Shown piece after piece: positions 1-7,190 of a DNA stretch of 64,000 nucleotides (positions within the stretch are counted from its first letter, which is position 1; each line of letters opens with the position of its first letter). This DNA is from Bacillus sp. 103mf. Lineage in GTDB: Bacteria; Bacillota; Bacilli; Bacillales; Bacillaceae_G. The stretch lies in NCBI RefSeq assembly GCF_900116295.1, contig NZ_FPAF01000001.1, forward strand, positions 186,001-250,000, given 5' to 3'. The notes below the pieces were generated by a model, which saw only the letters and a program-made list of their open reading frames with translations, ran no database searches and was not told where the DNA came from. Made by a program: the position numbers and the translations under genes.

Positions 1-489
1 ATAAAACACTTCTCCTTCTCCTAATAAAGCAAGCGCAAGATGCGAAAGCGGTGCTAAATCTCCGCTCGCTCCAAGTGAACCTTGCTGCGGAACAACGGGA
101 TGAATTTGACGATTTACTAGTTCAAGAAGCATATTTACAACAAGTGGTCTAACACCAGAAACTCCCTTCAGCATTGTGTTCGCACGCAACACAAGCATAG
201 CGCGTGACACTTCTTCAGAGAAAGGTTCACCAACACCACATGCATGAGATAGAATTAAGTTATGTTGAAGTGCTTTTACATCTTCTTTTTGAATAAGGAC
301 ATCGCTAAATTTTCCAAAACCTGTTGTAATGCCATAAACGACTTTACCTTCTTCAACAATTTGTTCTACTGCTTGCCTGCATTCTGTAACTTTTTGCATA
401 CTATTTGGACAAGCAGTTACCTGCTCTCCTTCAAACAGTATTCGTTTCATTTCTTGTAGTGTTAATGAATGTCCAGTTAATGTAATCAT
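1..489 (-). CDS. hutH: Histidine ammonia-lyase, N-terminal part (gene runs off the left edge)
   Basis: Catalyses the first step of histidine breakdown, deamination of L-histidine to urocanate, in the cytosol. Reading the minus strand from the ATG at 489 gives 163 residues open to the window edge, starting [16 protein letters not shown]. The segment [10 protein letters not shown] and the Ala-Ser-Gly triplet within [16 protein letters not shown], which forms the MIO electrophile of this enzyme family, are both present. A good ribosome binding site (AAAGGAGGAAA) precedes the ATG. It follows hutP with a terminator-like element between, as in the B. subtilis hut operon. The C-terminal two thirds lie outside the window, so integrity cannot be judged. 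Confidence 0.95.
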   Translation of the reverse strand, partial: MITLTGHSLTLQEMKRILFEGEQVTACPNSMQKVTECRQAVEQIVEEGKVVYGITTGFGKFSDVLIQKEDVKALQHNLILSHACGVGEPFSEEVSRAMLVLRANTMLKGVSGVRPLVVNMLLELVNRQIHPVVPQQGSLGASGDLAPLSHLALALLGEGEVFY

Positions 490-512
490 GATTTTCCTCC
501 TTTAAACAGCAC

Positions 513-571
513 AAGGGGACCTTACCTTTTTAAGACAGACTAATGTCCTAAAAAGTTGTAAGGCCCCCTTT
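513..571 (-). promoter_or_regulatory. HutP-controlled terminator in the hutP-hutH intergenic RNA
   Basis: On the minus strand AAGGGGGCCTTAC (to 571) pairs with GTAAGGTCCCCTT (from 513) with a single G-U, making a strong hairpin just after hutP and before hutH. The loop contains two UAG triplets (TTTAG and ATTAG), the type of triplet HutP binds in B. subtilis to block termination when histidine is present. The position and triplets are seen; the mechanism is carried over from B. subtilis. Confidence 0.75.
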
Positions 572-596
572 TAACTAATTAACTATGGGCAGTTTT

Positions 597-1037
597 TTAT
601 ATGTGATTAATACCTAATCCAATCGCCTCATGCTCTGATCCCTTCACAGGCGCACCTATCGTACCATATAGTGCAACAGCAATCCATTCGCCTTCTTTCT
701 CACCGTCGTATGGCGTGCCGCGCACAATCGCAAATCGAAGCCCTACTGTACGAAGAACGTCTGCTAACTGAATTTGTCCTCTCGTTACTCCGTACAACGC
801 TTCCATAATTGCATGATAAAGCGCATGTGTTTCTCTGTAAACGTCTGTTTCAATAACATGGTTACTACGTGCAGCTGTTTCCATTGCAGCAACAACTTTT
901 TGCGAATTCATTGAACCGACTTTGCCCGTACAATATTTCCAGCCCTTAGGAAGAGATAAAACCGGACTCTCGTGTTCCTCCGCAAGTGCAAGCAGCATCG
1001 CCATGCGACCAATTCGTTGTGTTCCATGAAGAAGCAT
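597..1037 (-). CDS. hutP: Hut operon antiterminator HutP
   Basis: RNA-binding regulator that, with histidine and Mg2+, prevents transcription termination ahead of hutH. The 146-residue length matches the B. subtilis protein, and the conserved start [17 protein letters not shown] and the C-terminal [22 protein letters not shown] region (broken here by the family's variable positions) fit HutP throughout. His and Glu residues near the C terminus ([12 protein letters not shown]) are those of the metal and histidine site in the family. The ATG at 1037 has an AAGAGAGAG-type ribosome binding site. First gene of the hut operon, transcribed leftward from the promoter at 1084-1112. Confidence 0.95.
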   Translation of the reverse strand: MLLHGTQRIGRMAMLLALAEEHESPVLSLPKGWKYCTGKVGSMNSQKVVAAMETAARSNHVIETDVYRETHALYHAIMEALYGVTRGQIQLADVLRTVGLRFAIVRGTPYDGEKEGEWIAVALYGTIGAPVKGSEHEAIGLGINHI

Positions 1038-1083
1038 GTGACTCTCTCTTTTCTTTTGAATTGTTTAAATATTTCTTAATTTA

Positions 1084-1112
1084 AGAATATATGAAAACGC
1101 TTAAATCGTCAA
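1084..1112 (-). promoter_or_regulatory. hut operon promoter with an embedded candidate cre (CcpA) site
   Basis: On the minus strand TTGACG (1112-1107), a 17-bp spacer and TATTCT (1089-1084) form a good SigA-type promoter about 50 bp before hutP. The spacer holds TGAAAACGCTTAAA (1092-1105 on the plus strand), which fits the cre consensus TGWAANCGNTNWCA except at one position. Catabolite repression of hut through CcpA is established in B. subtilis. A 15-bp palindrome TTCTTAA-T-TTAAGAA (1073-1087) overlaps the -10 and may be a further operator. Confidence 0.7.
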
Positions 1113-1130
1113 TGGTTAATTATAATGTTT

Positions 1131-1453
1131 TATATAAATCAAAATTAAAAAACGACATAAAAACCTCTTTCTTTTTAGGGGGGGACGAGAGCATCTGGCC
1201 GTGCATAGAAGCGGTCAGGGCCCTTTCCTGCCACATGCAATGTTTTAAAACAAAGGGAGCAAACGAGTACAGGTCGTTTTGCAGTCTGCATAACAGCAAC
1301 TTATATGTCGGAAAATTAAAATTGATTTATATATAAATCAAAATTTAAAAAATAATATAAAACCATTCTTTTTCGGTGGGCGAGAGCATCTGGCCATGCA
1401 TAGAAGCGGTCAGGGCCTTTTTCTGCTACGGGCGAAGTTCAAACAAAGGGAGA
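1131..1453 (-). repeat. Dispersed B. cereus-group repeat, one full copy plus a truncated tandem copy
   Basis: A full copy (about 1131-1335) is followed by a second copy from about 1330 to 1453 that lacks its far end; both share the core GAGAGCATCTGGCC...GCATAGAAGCGGTCAGG. The full copy starts with TATATAAATC and ends with GATTTATATATA, so the ends are inverted repeats. The two copies meet at a shared TATATAAAT. This fills the gap between hutP and the racemase gene; no gene is seen in it. It resembles the published bcr repeats, but the subtype is not assigned here. Confidence 0.8.
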
Positions 1454-1487
1454 ACCCTTCCCCTCCTTTCATATGAGTCGAATGCAC

Positions 1488-2180
1488 TCAACCTTCTAAA
1501 GATTTATTAACAGCTTCAACAGCATGGATGAAAGTCGTATCAAATAATGGAACGCTAGAATCCTCTTGTTTAACTAATAACCCGATTTCTGTGCAGCCTA
1601 ATATAATTCCTTCAGCTCCGTTATAAACTAAACGCTCAATTACTTTTTTGTAGTAATCTCTTGATTTTTGAGACACTTTTCCTAAACATAATTCCTCATA
1701 AATCACTTTATTTACAATTTCTCTATCATTTTCATTTGGAACAATCACGTTTATACCATTTGATTCTAATCTGGATTTATAAAATTCCTGCTCCATCGTA
1801 TATTTTGTTCCAAGTAAACCTACCGTGCTAATTCCTTCCTTTTTTACTTGATTAGCTGTAGCATCGGCAATATGTAAAATAGGGATATTGATTTTTTCTT
1901 TTATGTCATCTACAACCTTGTGCATCGTATTTGTGCATATGACAATAAAATCAGCTCCACCTTTTTCTAATGAAAATGCAGCTTCACCCAATACTTCACC
2001 AGCTTGTTTCCAGTTACCCTTTGATTGATAACGTTCAATTTCTTCAAAGTCAACGCTATATAAAAGGCATTTCGCTGAATGCAATCCTCCTAATTTTCTT
2101 TTTACTTCTTCGTTAATAACCCGATAATACTCTACAGTTGATTCCCAACTCATCCCACCAATAAGGCCGATATTTTTCAT
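1488..2180 (-). CDS. Aspartate/glutamate racemase family protein
   Basis: Member of the Asp/Glu/hydantoin racemase superfamily, PLP-independent enzymes that use two cysteines to invert an amino acid. The N-terminal GLIGGMSWESTVEYY is typical of the YgeA/RacX branch. The two catalytic cysteines are visible as VICTNTMHK (about residue 79) and ILGCTEIGLL (about residue 192). The chosen ATG at 2180 gives 230 residues and has AAGGAGG seven bases upstream; an upstream in-frame start at 2198 lacks a site. Broad-specificity amino-acid racemase is likely; the substrate cannot be told. Stands alone between repeats and an oppositely oriented block. Confidence 0.85.
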   Translation of the reverse strand: MKNIGLIGGMSWESTVEYYRVINEEVKRKLGGLHSAKCLLYSVDFEEIERYQSKGNWKQAGEVLGEAAFSLEKGGADFIVICTNTMHKVVDDIKEKINIPILHIADATANQVKKEGISTVGLLGTKYTMEQEFYKSRLESNGINVIVPNENDREIVNKVIYEELCLGKVSQKSRDYYKKVIERLVYNGAEGIILGCTEIGLLVKQEDSSVPLFDTTFIHAVEAVNKSLEG

Positions 2181-2323
2181 AATTTTCCTCCTTGTCAAAA
2201 ATCTCCCTTGTTAATTATATATAATTTTCGAAATTATAAGCAATATACTTATCACCTTGTTTCCTTTTTCTATCTGTCTTATAATAAAAAACAGAGATTA
2301 AATTGAACGTATTTTTCCACTAT

Positions 2324-2357
2324 GTAAGCTTGGAAGTCCAAGCTTACATTATTTTTT
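2324..2357 (+). terminator. Strong hairpin followed by a T-rich run on the plus strand
   Basis: GTAAGCTTGGA, a 2-base loop and TCCAAGCTTAC (2324-2347) form a perfect 11-bp stem followed by ATTATTTTTT. It lies 80 bp before the small gene at 2438 with no plus-strand gene before it, so it insulates or attenuates transcription entering that gene. Confidence 0.55.
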
Positions 2358-2394
2358 GCTTTTCCTTTTCTTTTAAAAGGAGTATACTGAAAAG

Positions 2395-2406
2395 GAACAT
2401 ATGTTC
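2395..2406. promoter_or_regulatory. Candidate LexA (SOS) box
   Basis: GAACATATGTTC is a perfect 12-bp palindrome matching the core of the Bacillus LexA site (CGAAC-N4-GTTCG); only the outermost C and G differ. It begins 6 bp after a possible -10 TATACT (2383-2388), so bound LexA would cover the start of transcription of the gene at 2438. LexA itself is encoded in this window at 29272. Confidence 0.55.
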
Positions 2407-2437
2407 TTTTTACTACATACAGTAAGGAGTTTGAACA

Positions 2438-2737
2438 ATGGTATACGACACAAAAGTACAATCATGGAACTACACATTAAAACAATTACAAAAGCATTAT
2501 ACTGGAGCAGCAGTTGAAAATCGCAAGCAGTTTGAAGACATGGAACTAATGACTTTCTTTCAAGACAACGAATATATTGCCCTTCCTACACATATTAGCG
2601 GCTTATCAGCAGCACGCTTTACTTCTTACTCTATTTTCACTAACGATGACAAAGATCGCAAAGTTGGCACGCTTATCATTGAATATTTAGAAGATGATAA
2701 TGACATATTATGTGTTGAACAATTATATTTCGTTTAA
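2438..2737 (+). CDS. Conserved small protein of unknown function, possibly LexA-controlled
   Basis: I do not recognise this 99-residue protein. It has no signal peptide or membrane segment and is acidic at the C terminus (EYLEDDNDILCVEQLYFV), with a likely alpha/beta fold. The ATG has a clear TAAGGAG site. The only hint of function is the palindromic LexA-type box 32 bp upstream of the start. It lies upstream of yneK on the same strand but with a 100-bp gap and its own 3' inverted repeat (CGCTTGGTCA...TGACCAAGCG, 2744-2766), so it is probably monocistronic. Confidence 0.75.
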   Translation: MVYDTKVQSWNYTLKQLQKHYTGAAVENRKQFEDMELMTFFQDNEYIALPTHISGLSAARFTSYSIFTNDDKDRKVGTLIIEYLEDDNDILCVEQLYFV

Positions 2738-2840
2738 CTCACCACGCTTGGTCACAATGACCAAGCGTTCTTGATTTCTATCAATCTCACTGCTTATAAT
2801 ACTAGTAAAGGAAAACTGCTATCATAAAGGAGGGTTCTAT

Positions 2841-3272
2841 TTGCTCGAAGGGTGGTTCAGTTGGTTTATTGTCATATGGACGGTTATTTTACTAGGACTT
2901 ATGTCCATTGGTGGATATTTTATGTTCCGAAAATTCTTAAAACGATTACCAAAAGAAGATGGCATGTCTATTTTAGATTGGGAAGATCATTACATTAATC
3001 AAACACGGCACTTATGGGATGAAGAGCAAAAACAATTATTAGAGGAACTTGTAAGTCCAGTTCCTGAACTTTTCCGCGATGTTGCAAAATCTAAAATTGC
3101 CGGTAAAATCGGAGAGTTAGCTTTAGAAGAGAAAGCATCAAAAATAACTGAAGATTTAATTATTAAAGGATATATTATAGCAACTCCAAAGCGAGATCAT
3201 AAATTTTTAATTAAAAAATTAAAGGAAAAGCAAATTGATTACAAACGTTATCAATCGTTATTAGCAAAATAA
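2841..3272 (+). CDS. yneK: YneK-like membrane protein (DUF2621)
   Basis: A 143-residue protein with one N-terminal membrane segment (about residues 8-30, WFIVIWTVILLGLMSIGGYF) and a charged cytosolic region of about 110 residues. It matches B. subtilis YneK in type, length and place, next to the ccd genes. The start is TTG at 2841 with a strong AAAGGAGGG seven bases before; no ATG fits. It converges on ccdC and shares a bidirectional terminator with it. Function unknown. Confidence 0.8.
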   Translation: MLEGWFSWFIVIWTVILLGLMSIGGYFMFRKFLKRLPKEDGMSILDWEDHYINQTRHLWDEEQKQLLEELVSPVPELFRDVAKSKIAGKIGELALEEKASKITEDLIIKGYIIATPKRDHKFLIKKLKEKQIDYKRYQSLLAK

Positions 3273-3299
3273 AAAACCTCAAAAATTTTGAGGTTTTTT
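3271..3299. terminator. Bidirectional terminator between yneK and ccdC
   Basis: AAAAAACCTCAAAA, a 3-base loop, and TTGAGGTTTTTT form a symmetric stem with A and T runs on either side. It ends both yneK (plus) and ccdC (minus) and overlaps their last codons. Confidence 0.85.
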
Positions 3300-3804
3300 A
3301 TGTTAACTTCATATCTTTTTCATTATAAAAATCTTCTTGTTTTTTCATTTCCTTTTGCAATTTCGTAAAGGAACGATACATTGCAATACGCCAAGATATA
3401 ATCATGGCAAACGCAAGTAGAAAGAACATGCCACTCAGTTGTCCTATATCAAGTGACTGACTTAAATATGATTTAAATACAATACGAACAACAAGTAAAC
3501 CGATTAAAATAAAGACAAACGCTTTAGAGCGTTTTAAATAAATCTCTTGTCCACGTATTTCAAATTTTGACGTTTTAATAAGAAAAATTGAGAAAATTAA
3601 TCCTACAGCAACTGCTTCTAATATTTCTGATGTTGTTAAGCGAAATTCAGGAAACAGATACATACAAGCTCCTGTACTCATAAAGATTGGTGGAAGCACA
3701 ATTTTTTTCAAAGTTGCTGGTTTTTTTGCTGCCTTCAAACGAATAAACATGACTCCAACAGCCATACAAACTGCAAGAATACTTGATAAGAGAGCTAAAT
3801 TCAT
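3298..3804 (-). CDS. ccdC: Cytochrome c biogenesis-associated protein CcdC (YneJ family, DUF1453)
   Basis: Integral membrane protein with four or five hydrophobic segments in 168 residues, followed by a charged tail. The family member in B. subtilis sits with ccdA but is dispensable for cytochrome c maturation. The ATG at 3804 is preferred (AAAGGGTG seven bases upstream); a GTG two codons earlier is too close to that site. Located directly downstream of ccdA. B. subtilis also has a CheY-like yneI between the two, which is missing here. Confidence 0.85.
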   Translation of the reverse strand: MNLALLSSILAVCMAVGVMFIRLKAAKKPATLKKIVLPPIFMSTGACMYLFPEFRLTTSEILEAVAVGLIFSIFLIKTSKFEIRGQEIYLKRSKAFVFILIGLLVVRIVFKSYLSQSLDIGQLSGMFFLLAFAMIISWRIAMYRSFTKLQKEMKKQEDFYNEKDMKLT

Positions 3805-3893
3805 TCGCACTCACCCTTTGTTTTGGAAATATCAAAAATATAGTATCATTATATGTATTTTTGATAGTATTTCCAACTTTTCAACAAAAAAAA

Positions 3894-4601
3894 CTAAAAC
3901 CCTTTAAATCCACCAAATAAATCTGAAAAGAATATTGTAATTTTTGTAAGACCATTAAAATACAGTAATACACCCATTGCAATCATAATATAACCACCAA
4001 TTGTAACGAACGATGCACTATGTTTTTTAATCCACGTCATCTTTGTGATAAAGAATGATAAAATAAAGAATGGAATTGCAAAACCGAGTATGTAGGTAAT
4101 CATATATAACATCGCCGATTGTGGTTTTGTTGCAGCAAGCGCAATAACCGATACTAAAATTGGACCTGTACAAGGCGTCCACCCGGCAGCAAATGCAATT
4201 CCAATTAAAGTAGAGCCAAAATAACCACTCGGTCTACTTTTAAATGTAATTTTCCGATCTTGCATTAAAAATGTTGGTTTTAACACCCCTGTTATAACGA
4301 GACCGAAAGCAACGATAAAAATTGCTCCTAATTGACGAATTAAATTTTGATAATCTACAAAAAACTTCCCTAGAAAGCTTGTTCCAAAACCGATTGCAAT
4401 GAAAATAATCGAGAATCCAATTAAGAAAAATGCAGTATGCAACATACTCCGTTTACGAAGCATTGCATTCTCTTCCTTCAAATCAGAAATAGACATCCCT
4501 GTTATGTATGATAAAAATGCTGGATAGAGCGGTAAACAACATGGAGAAATAAACGATAAAAAACCTGCTCCAAATGCTAAAAAGATATTAATGTCTTGCA
4601 T
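3894..4601 (-). CDS. ccdA: Cytochrome c-type biogenesis protein CcdA
   Basis: Membrane thiol-disulfide transporter that passes electrons from cytoplasmic thioredoxin to extracytoplasmic redox proteins for haem c attachment and, in Bacillus, for spore cortex synthesis. The 235 residues contain six membrane segments. The two redox cysteines are visible as [12 protein letters not shown] (about residue 21) and [10 protein letters not shown]. The ATG at 4601 has AAAGGAGGCATA upstream. Leads a two-gene unit with ccdC. Confidence 0.95.
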   Translation of the reverse strand: MQDINIFLAFGAGFLSFISPCCLPLYPAFLSYITGMSISDLKEENAMLRKRSMLHTAFFLIGFSIIFIAIGFGTSFLGKFFVDYQNLIRQLGAIFIVAFGLVITGVLKPTFLMQDRKITFKSRPSGYFGSTLIGIAFAAGWTPCTGPILVSVIALAATKPQSAMLYMITYILGFAIPFFILSFFITKMTWIKKHSASFVTIGGYIMIAMGVLLYFNGLTKITIFFSDLFGGFKGF

Positions 4602-4715
4602 ATTATGCCTCCTTTCTTCTCAATTTATTGTAGCAAAATTCACAGCAAATACCATGAAAAATTCGTGAACATACTATTATCACTATGAAAATATTAAATT
4701 CTTATTCTTCGTGTT

Positions 4716-4918
4716 TACATATAAGTCCTTTTTGATGTTCAAACATATAAACTGCTGTCATTCAGAACAAAACACTACAGCTACTGGCTTTCTCCCTTTG
4801 TTTTAGCTTTGCACGTGGCAAAAAAGGGCACTGACCGCTTCTATGCATGGCCAGATGCTCTCGCCCACCCTAAAAAAAGAGGTTTTTTTGTCGTTTCTTC
4901 AATTTGTATTTATATAGT
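4716..4918 (+). repeat. Dispersed repeat copy
   Basis: Contains the shared core CTGACCGCTTCTATGCATGG and GCCAGATGCTCTCGCCCACC, and ends with CAATTTGTATTTATATAG. The left half is divergent (ACATATAAACTGCTGTCATT). It occupies the gap between ccdA and the EamA gene together with a second copy; the 240 bp between the copies is AT-rich and shows no gene. Confidence 0.75.
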
Positions 4919-5154
4919 TACTTTATTTATATTTCACTTCATTTACTATTGGAAAATATTTTTTTACAATGAAAGTTATATTCATATTCACCTTATATTC
5001 TTATGGAATTCGTTCTCTTTTTTCATCATTATGCATAAATATCATACTTTTATTATTATTCTATAAAATTTCACACTTTTCTTTCAGTTGACCCTCCATT
5101 TTTAATTTTGTATACTTCCATCTAGCTAAGTTTGTTCGTTTTTGAACAGGATTA

Positions 5155-5356
5155 CCATATATATAAATCCAACTCGACTTTCTAATACACAAGTCGCGCC
5201 ATACTGAACAAAAAGTAACCTAATACTTTCTTCTCTTTGTTTGAACATCGCATGTGGCAGAAAAAGGCACTGACCGCTTCTACACATAGCCAGATGCTCT
5301 CGACCATCTAAAAAGAAAAGGGGGTTATGTCAAGTTTTTAATTTGGATTTATATAG
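5155..5356 (+). repeat. Dispersed repeat copy
   Basis: Same orientation and core as the copy at 4716, with CTACACATAGCCAGATGCTC in the middle and a TTTGGATTTATATAG end that reaches to within 20 bp of the EamA start codon, so the promoter of that gene lies inside or overlaps the repeat. Confidence 0.7.
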
Positions 5357-5376
5357 ATAAGATCGGAGGGATATAG

Positions 5377-6285
5377 ATGCTTCGTTATTCATTACTCGTT
5401 TTATTAGGAGCATGTAGTTACGGTATTTTAGCAATCTTTGTTAAATTTGCATACAGCGAAGGATTTACGCTTGGAGAAGTAATTGGAAGTCAATATTTGT
5501 TCGGATGGCTCATTTTACTTGCGATTACATTATTATTTTCGAGACATCGTGTACCATTTAAACAAATGATTATTTTATTTATTGCAGGAACATCAGCTAG
5601 TTTAACAGGTATTTTTTATTACGGCGCATTACAAACGGTACCTGCTTCAATCGGTATTGTTTTGCTATTTCAATTCGTTTGGATCGGAATTATCATTGAA
5701 GCAGTTGCAACGAAAACGTTACCTTCTAGAGAAAAATTGATTTCTGTACTTTTCTTACTTGTTGGAACGTTTCTTTCAAGTGGTTTACTTGAACAATCAG
5801 CAGGAGCAATTGACATGAAAGGAATTTTCTTTGGATTATTATCAGCGGTAGCATTTGCTTTTTATATTTTCGTGAGCGGAAGAGTAGCAGTAGAAGTTCC
5901 CTCATTGCCCCGTGGTGTAACGCTTATGGCCGGTGCGTTAACATTAGTAATGATTGTTTTCCCACCAACATTTATATATAACGGCACACTTGCAAATGGA
6001 CTATGGAAATACGGATTAGCACTAGGCACTTTTAGTATTGTCATTCCAACTATTGCATTTACAATTGGAATTCCTAAGATCGGTTCTGGTTTAGCAACAA
6101 TTTTAGGTGCTGCCGAACTTCCAGTTACAACAATCATGTCAGTGCTTCTTTTAAAAGAAGCCGTACTGACTTCACAATGGCTTGGAGTTGCTCTTATCCT
6201 TATCGGCATTACAATTCCTCAAATTGCCTATAAAATGCGCGGACGATACACAAGGCAGCATACACATAAAAAAGTGGCAGCATAA
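5377..6285 (+). CDS. EamA/DMT-family transporter
   Basis: Ten-segment membrane carrier of the drug/metabolite superfamily, 302 residues, made of two EamA repeats (about residues 5-140 and 150-290); each starts with a short re-entrant Gly/Ala-rich helix (LVLLGACSYGILAIFVKFAY; GIFFGLLSAVAFAFYIFVSG). Such proteins export or take up amino acids, purines or other metabolites; the substrate cannot be read. The ATG at 5377 follows a CGGAGGG site. Its promoter overlaps a repeat copy and a strong terminator follows, so it is a single-gene unit. Confidence 0.85.
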   Translation: MLRYSLLVLLGACSYGILAIFVKFAYSEGFTLGEVIGSQYLFGWLILLAITLLFSRHRVPFKQMIILFIAGTSASLTGIFYYGALQTVPASIGIVLLFQFVWIGIIIEAVATKTLPSREKLISVLFLLVGTFLSSGLLEQSAGAIDMKGIFFGLLSAVAFAFYIFVSGRVAVEVPSLPRGVTLMAGALTLVMIVFPPTFIYNGTLANGLWKYGLALGTFSIVIPTIAFTIGIPKIGSGLATILGAAELPVTTIMSVLLLKEAVLTSQWLGVALILIGITIPQIAYKMRGRYTRQHTHKKVAA

Positions 6286-6318
6286 AAAACCGGACTTCTA
6301 TAAGAAGCCTGGTTTTTT
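6284..6318 (+). terminator. Terminator of the EamA gene
   Basis: AAAAAACCGGACTTCT pairs with AGAAGCCTGGTTTTTT around a 3-base loop, starting at the stop codon. Confidence 0.85.
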
Positions 6319-6361
6319 ATTTATCCCGCTATTCGTGAGCAATAAGACTCCCAATTTCCCT

Positions 6362-6937
6362 TTATACTTTCTCTTTCATGTTATATAAATCTATAACAGT
6401 CAACTGATACGTGCATCGATAACATTGTCCCATTGTCAGTGAAATCATAATAAGAAATAAAATAGCTGTATACAAAAGACCATATATTGTAATCGGTGCA
6501 CTACTTATTCCATGACAACCCGTTACTCTCAAAATAACAATAGTAAATAACTTTAAAAATAACATACCATGAAGAAGCCCTACTGTAAGCGCTCCTCCCC
6601 CTATCATAAGTTGCTCATAGCATAATATAAGCCCTATTTGCTTTCGTTTCATGCCAGTTAATCGATATGATTGTAATTCTTTTTGACGCTTTTTCATAAA
6701 ATGAGTATGTACATACAGTATGAAAAGACATGAAAAACTGAATGTTATTGTTGATCCATAACATAAAAAATTCATTAATAACGATTTATCCTTCATTGTC
6801 CCTACAACAGCTTCATTATATTGAATGGATACTAAAAGAAAGTATACACTCACACTACAAGAAATAAAAACAAAATGTTGTAAGCGTTCTGCCGCATGTT
6901 GCTGTATATTTTTTCTTACTAATTGAAATAACGACAT
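6362..6937 (-). CDS. Half-size FtsX/BceB-like permease (N-terminal domain only)
   Basis: A 191-residue protein with four membrane segments that lines up with the first 190 residues of the complete BceB-like permease encoded upstream at 7189-9078. Both open with a LFQLVRKNI / FSQLAFKNV type N terminus and carry the K-R-KEL-x5-G / R-KEFGIFVIHG loop. Family members are usually about 620-650 residues, so this is a remnant or a stand-alone domain. The start at 6937 has GGAGGAG upstream; an in-frame ATG six codons earlier precedes that site. No ATPase gene lies nearby. Whether it is functional is unclear. Confidence 0.6.
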   Translation of the reverse strand: MSLFQLVRKNIQQHAAERLQHFVFISCSVSVYFLLVSIQYNEAVVGTMKDKSLLMNFLCYGSTITFSFSCLFILYVHTHFMKKRQKELQSYRLTGMKRKQIGLILCYEQLMIGGGALTVGLLHGMLFLKLFTIVILRVTGCHGISSAPITIYGLLYTAILFLIMISLTMGQCYRCTYQLTVIDLYNMKEKV

Positions 6938-7153
6938 AACAACTCCTCCGTACAACTTCCTATCCCAACATTAGTGTATAACATAACACATGTTTTCACA
7001 TGGAACTCTAATAGGAATTGTTTCTAAGACTTAAGTCTTAGAAACGTACATATATGAATTCGCTGTATGTATTAATAAGAAAATTATTCTTGTTGCACGA
7101 ATTTTTAGCACAAACAAAATAGCAGTGTCTTATACACATATTATATTGAAGTT

Positions 7154-7190
7154 AAAAACAGCGATGTTACTCAGTAACATCGCCGTTTTT
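7154..7190 (-). terminator. Terminator of the BceB-like permease gene
   Basis: Read on the minus strand, AAAACGGCGATGTTAC and GTAACATCGCTGTTTTT form a 16-bp stem closing right after the stop codon, followed by a T run. Confidence 0.8.

Noticed and set aside
1091-1336. 81-codon plus-strand open frame
   Set aside because: Lies inside a dispersed repeat copy and has no ribosome binding site.
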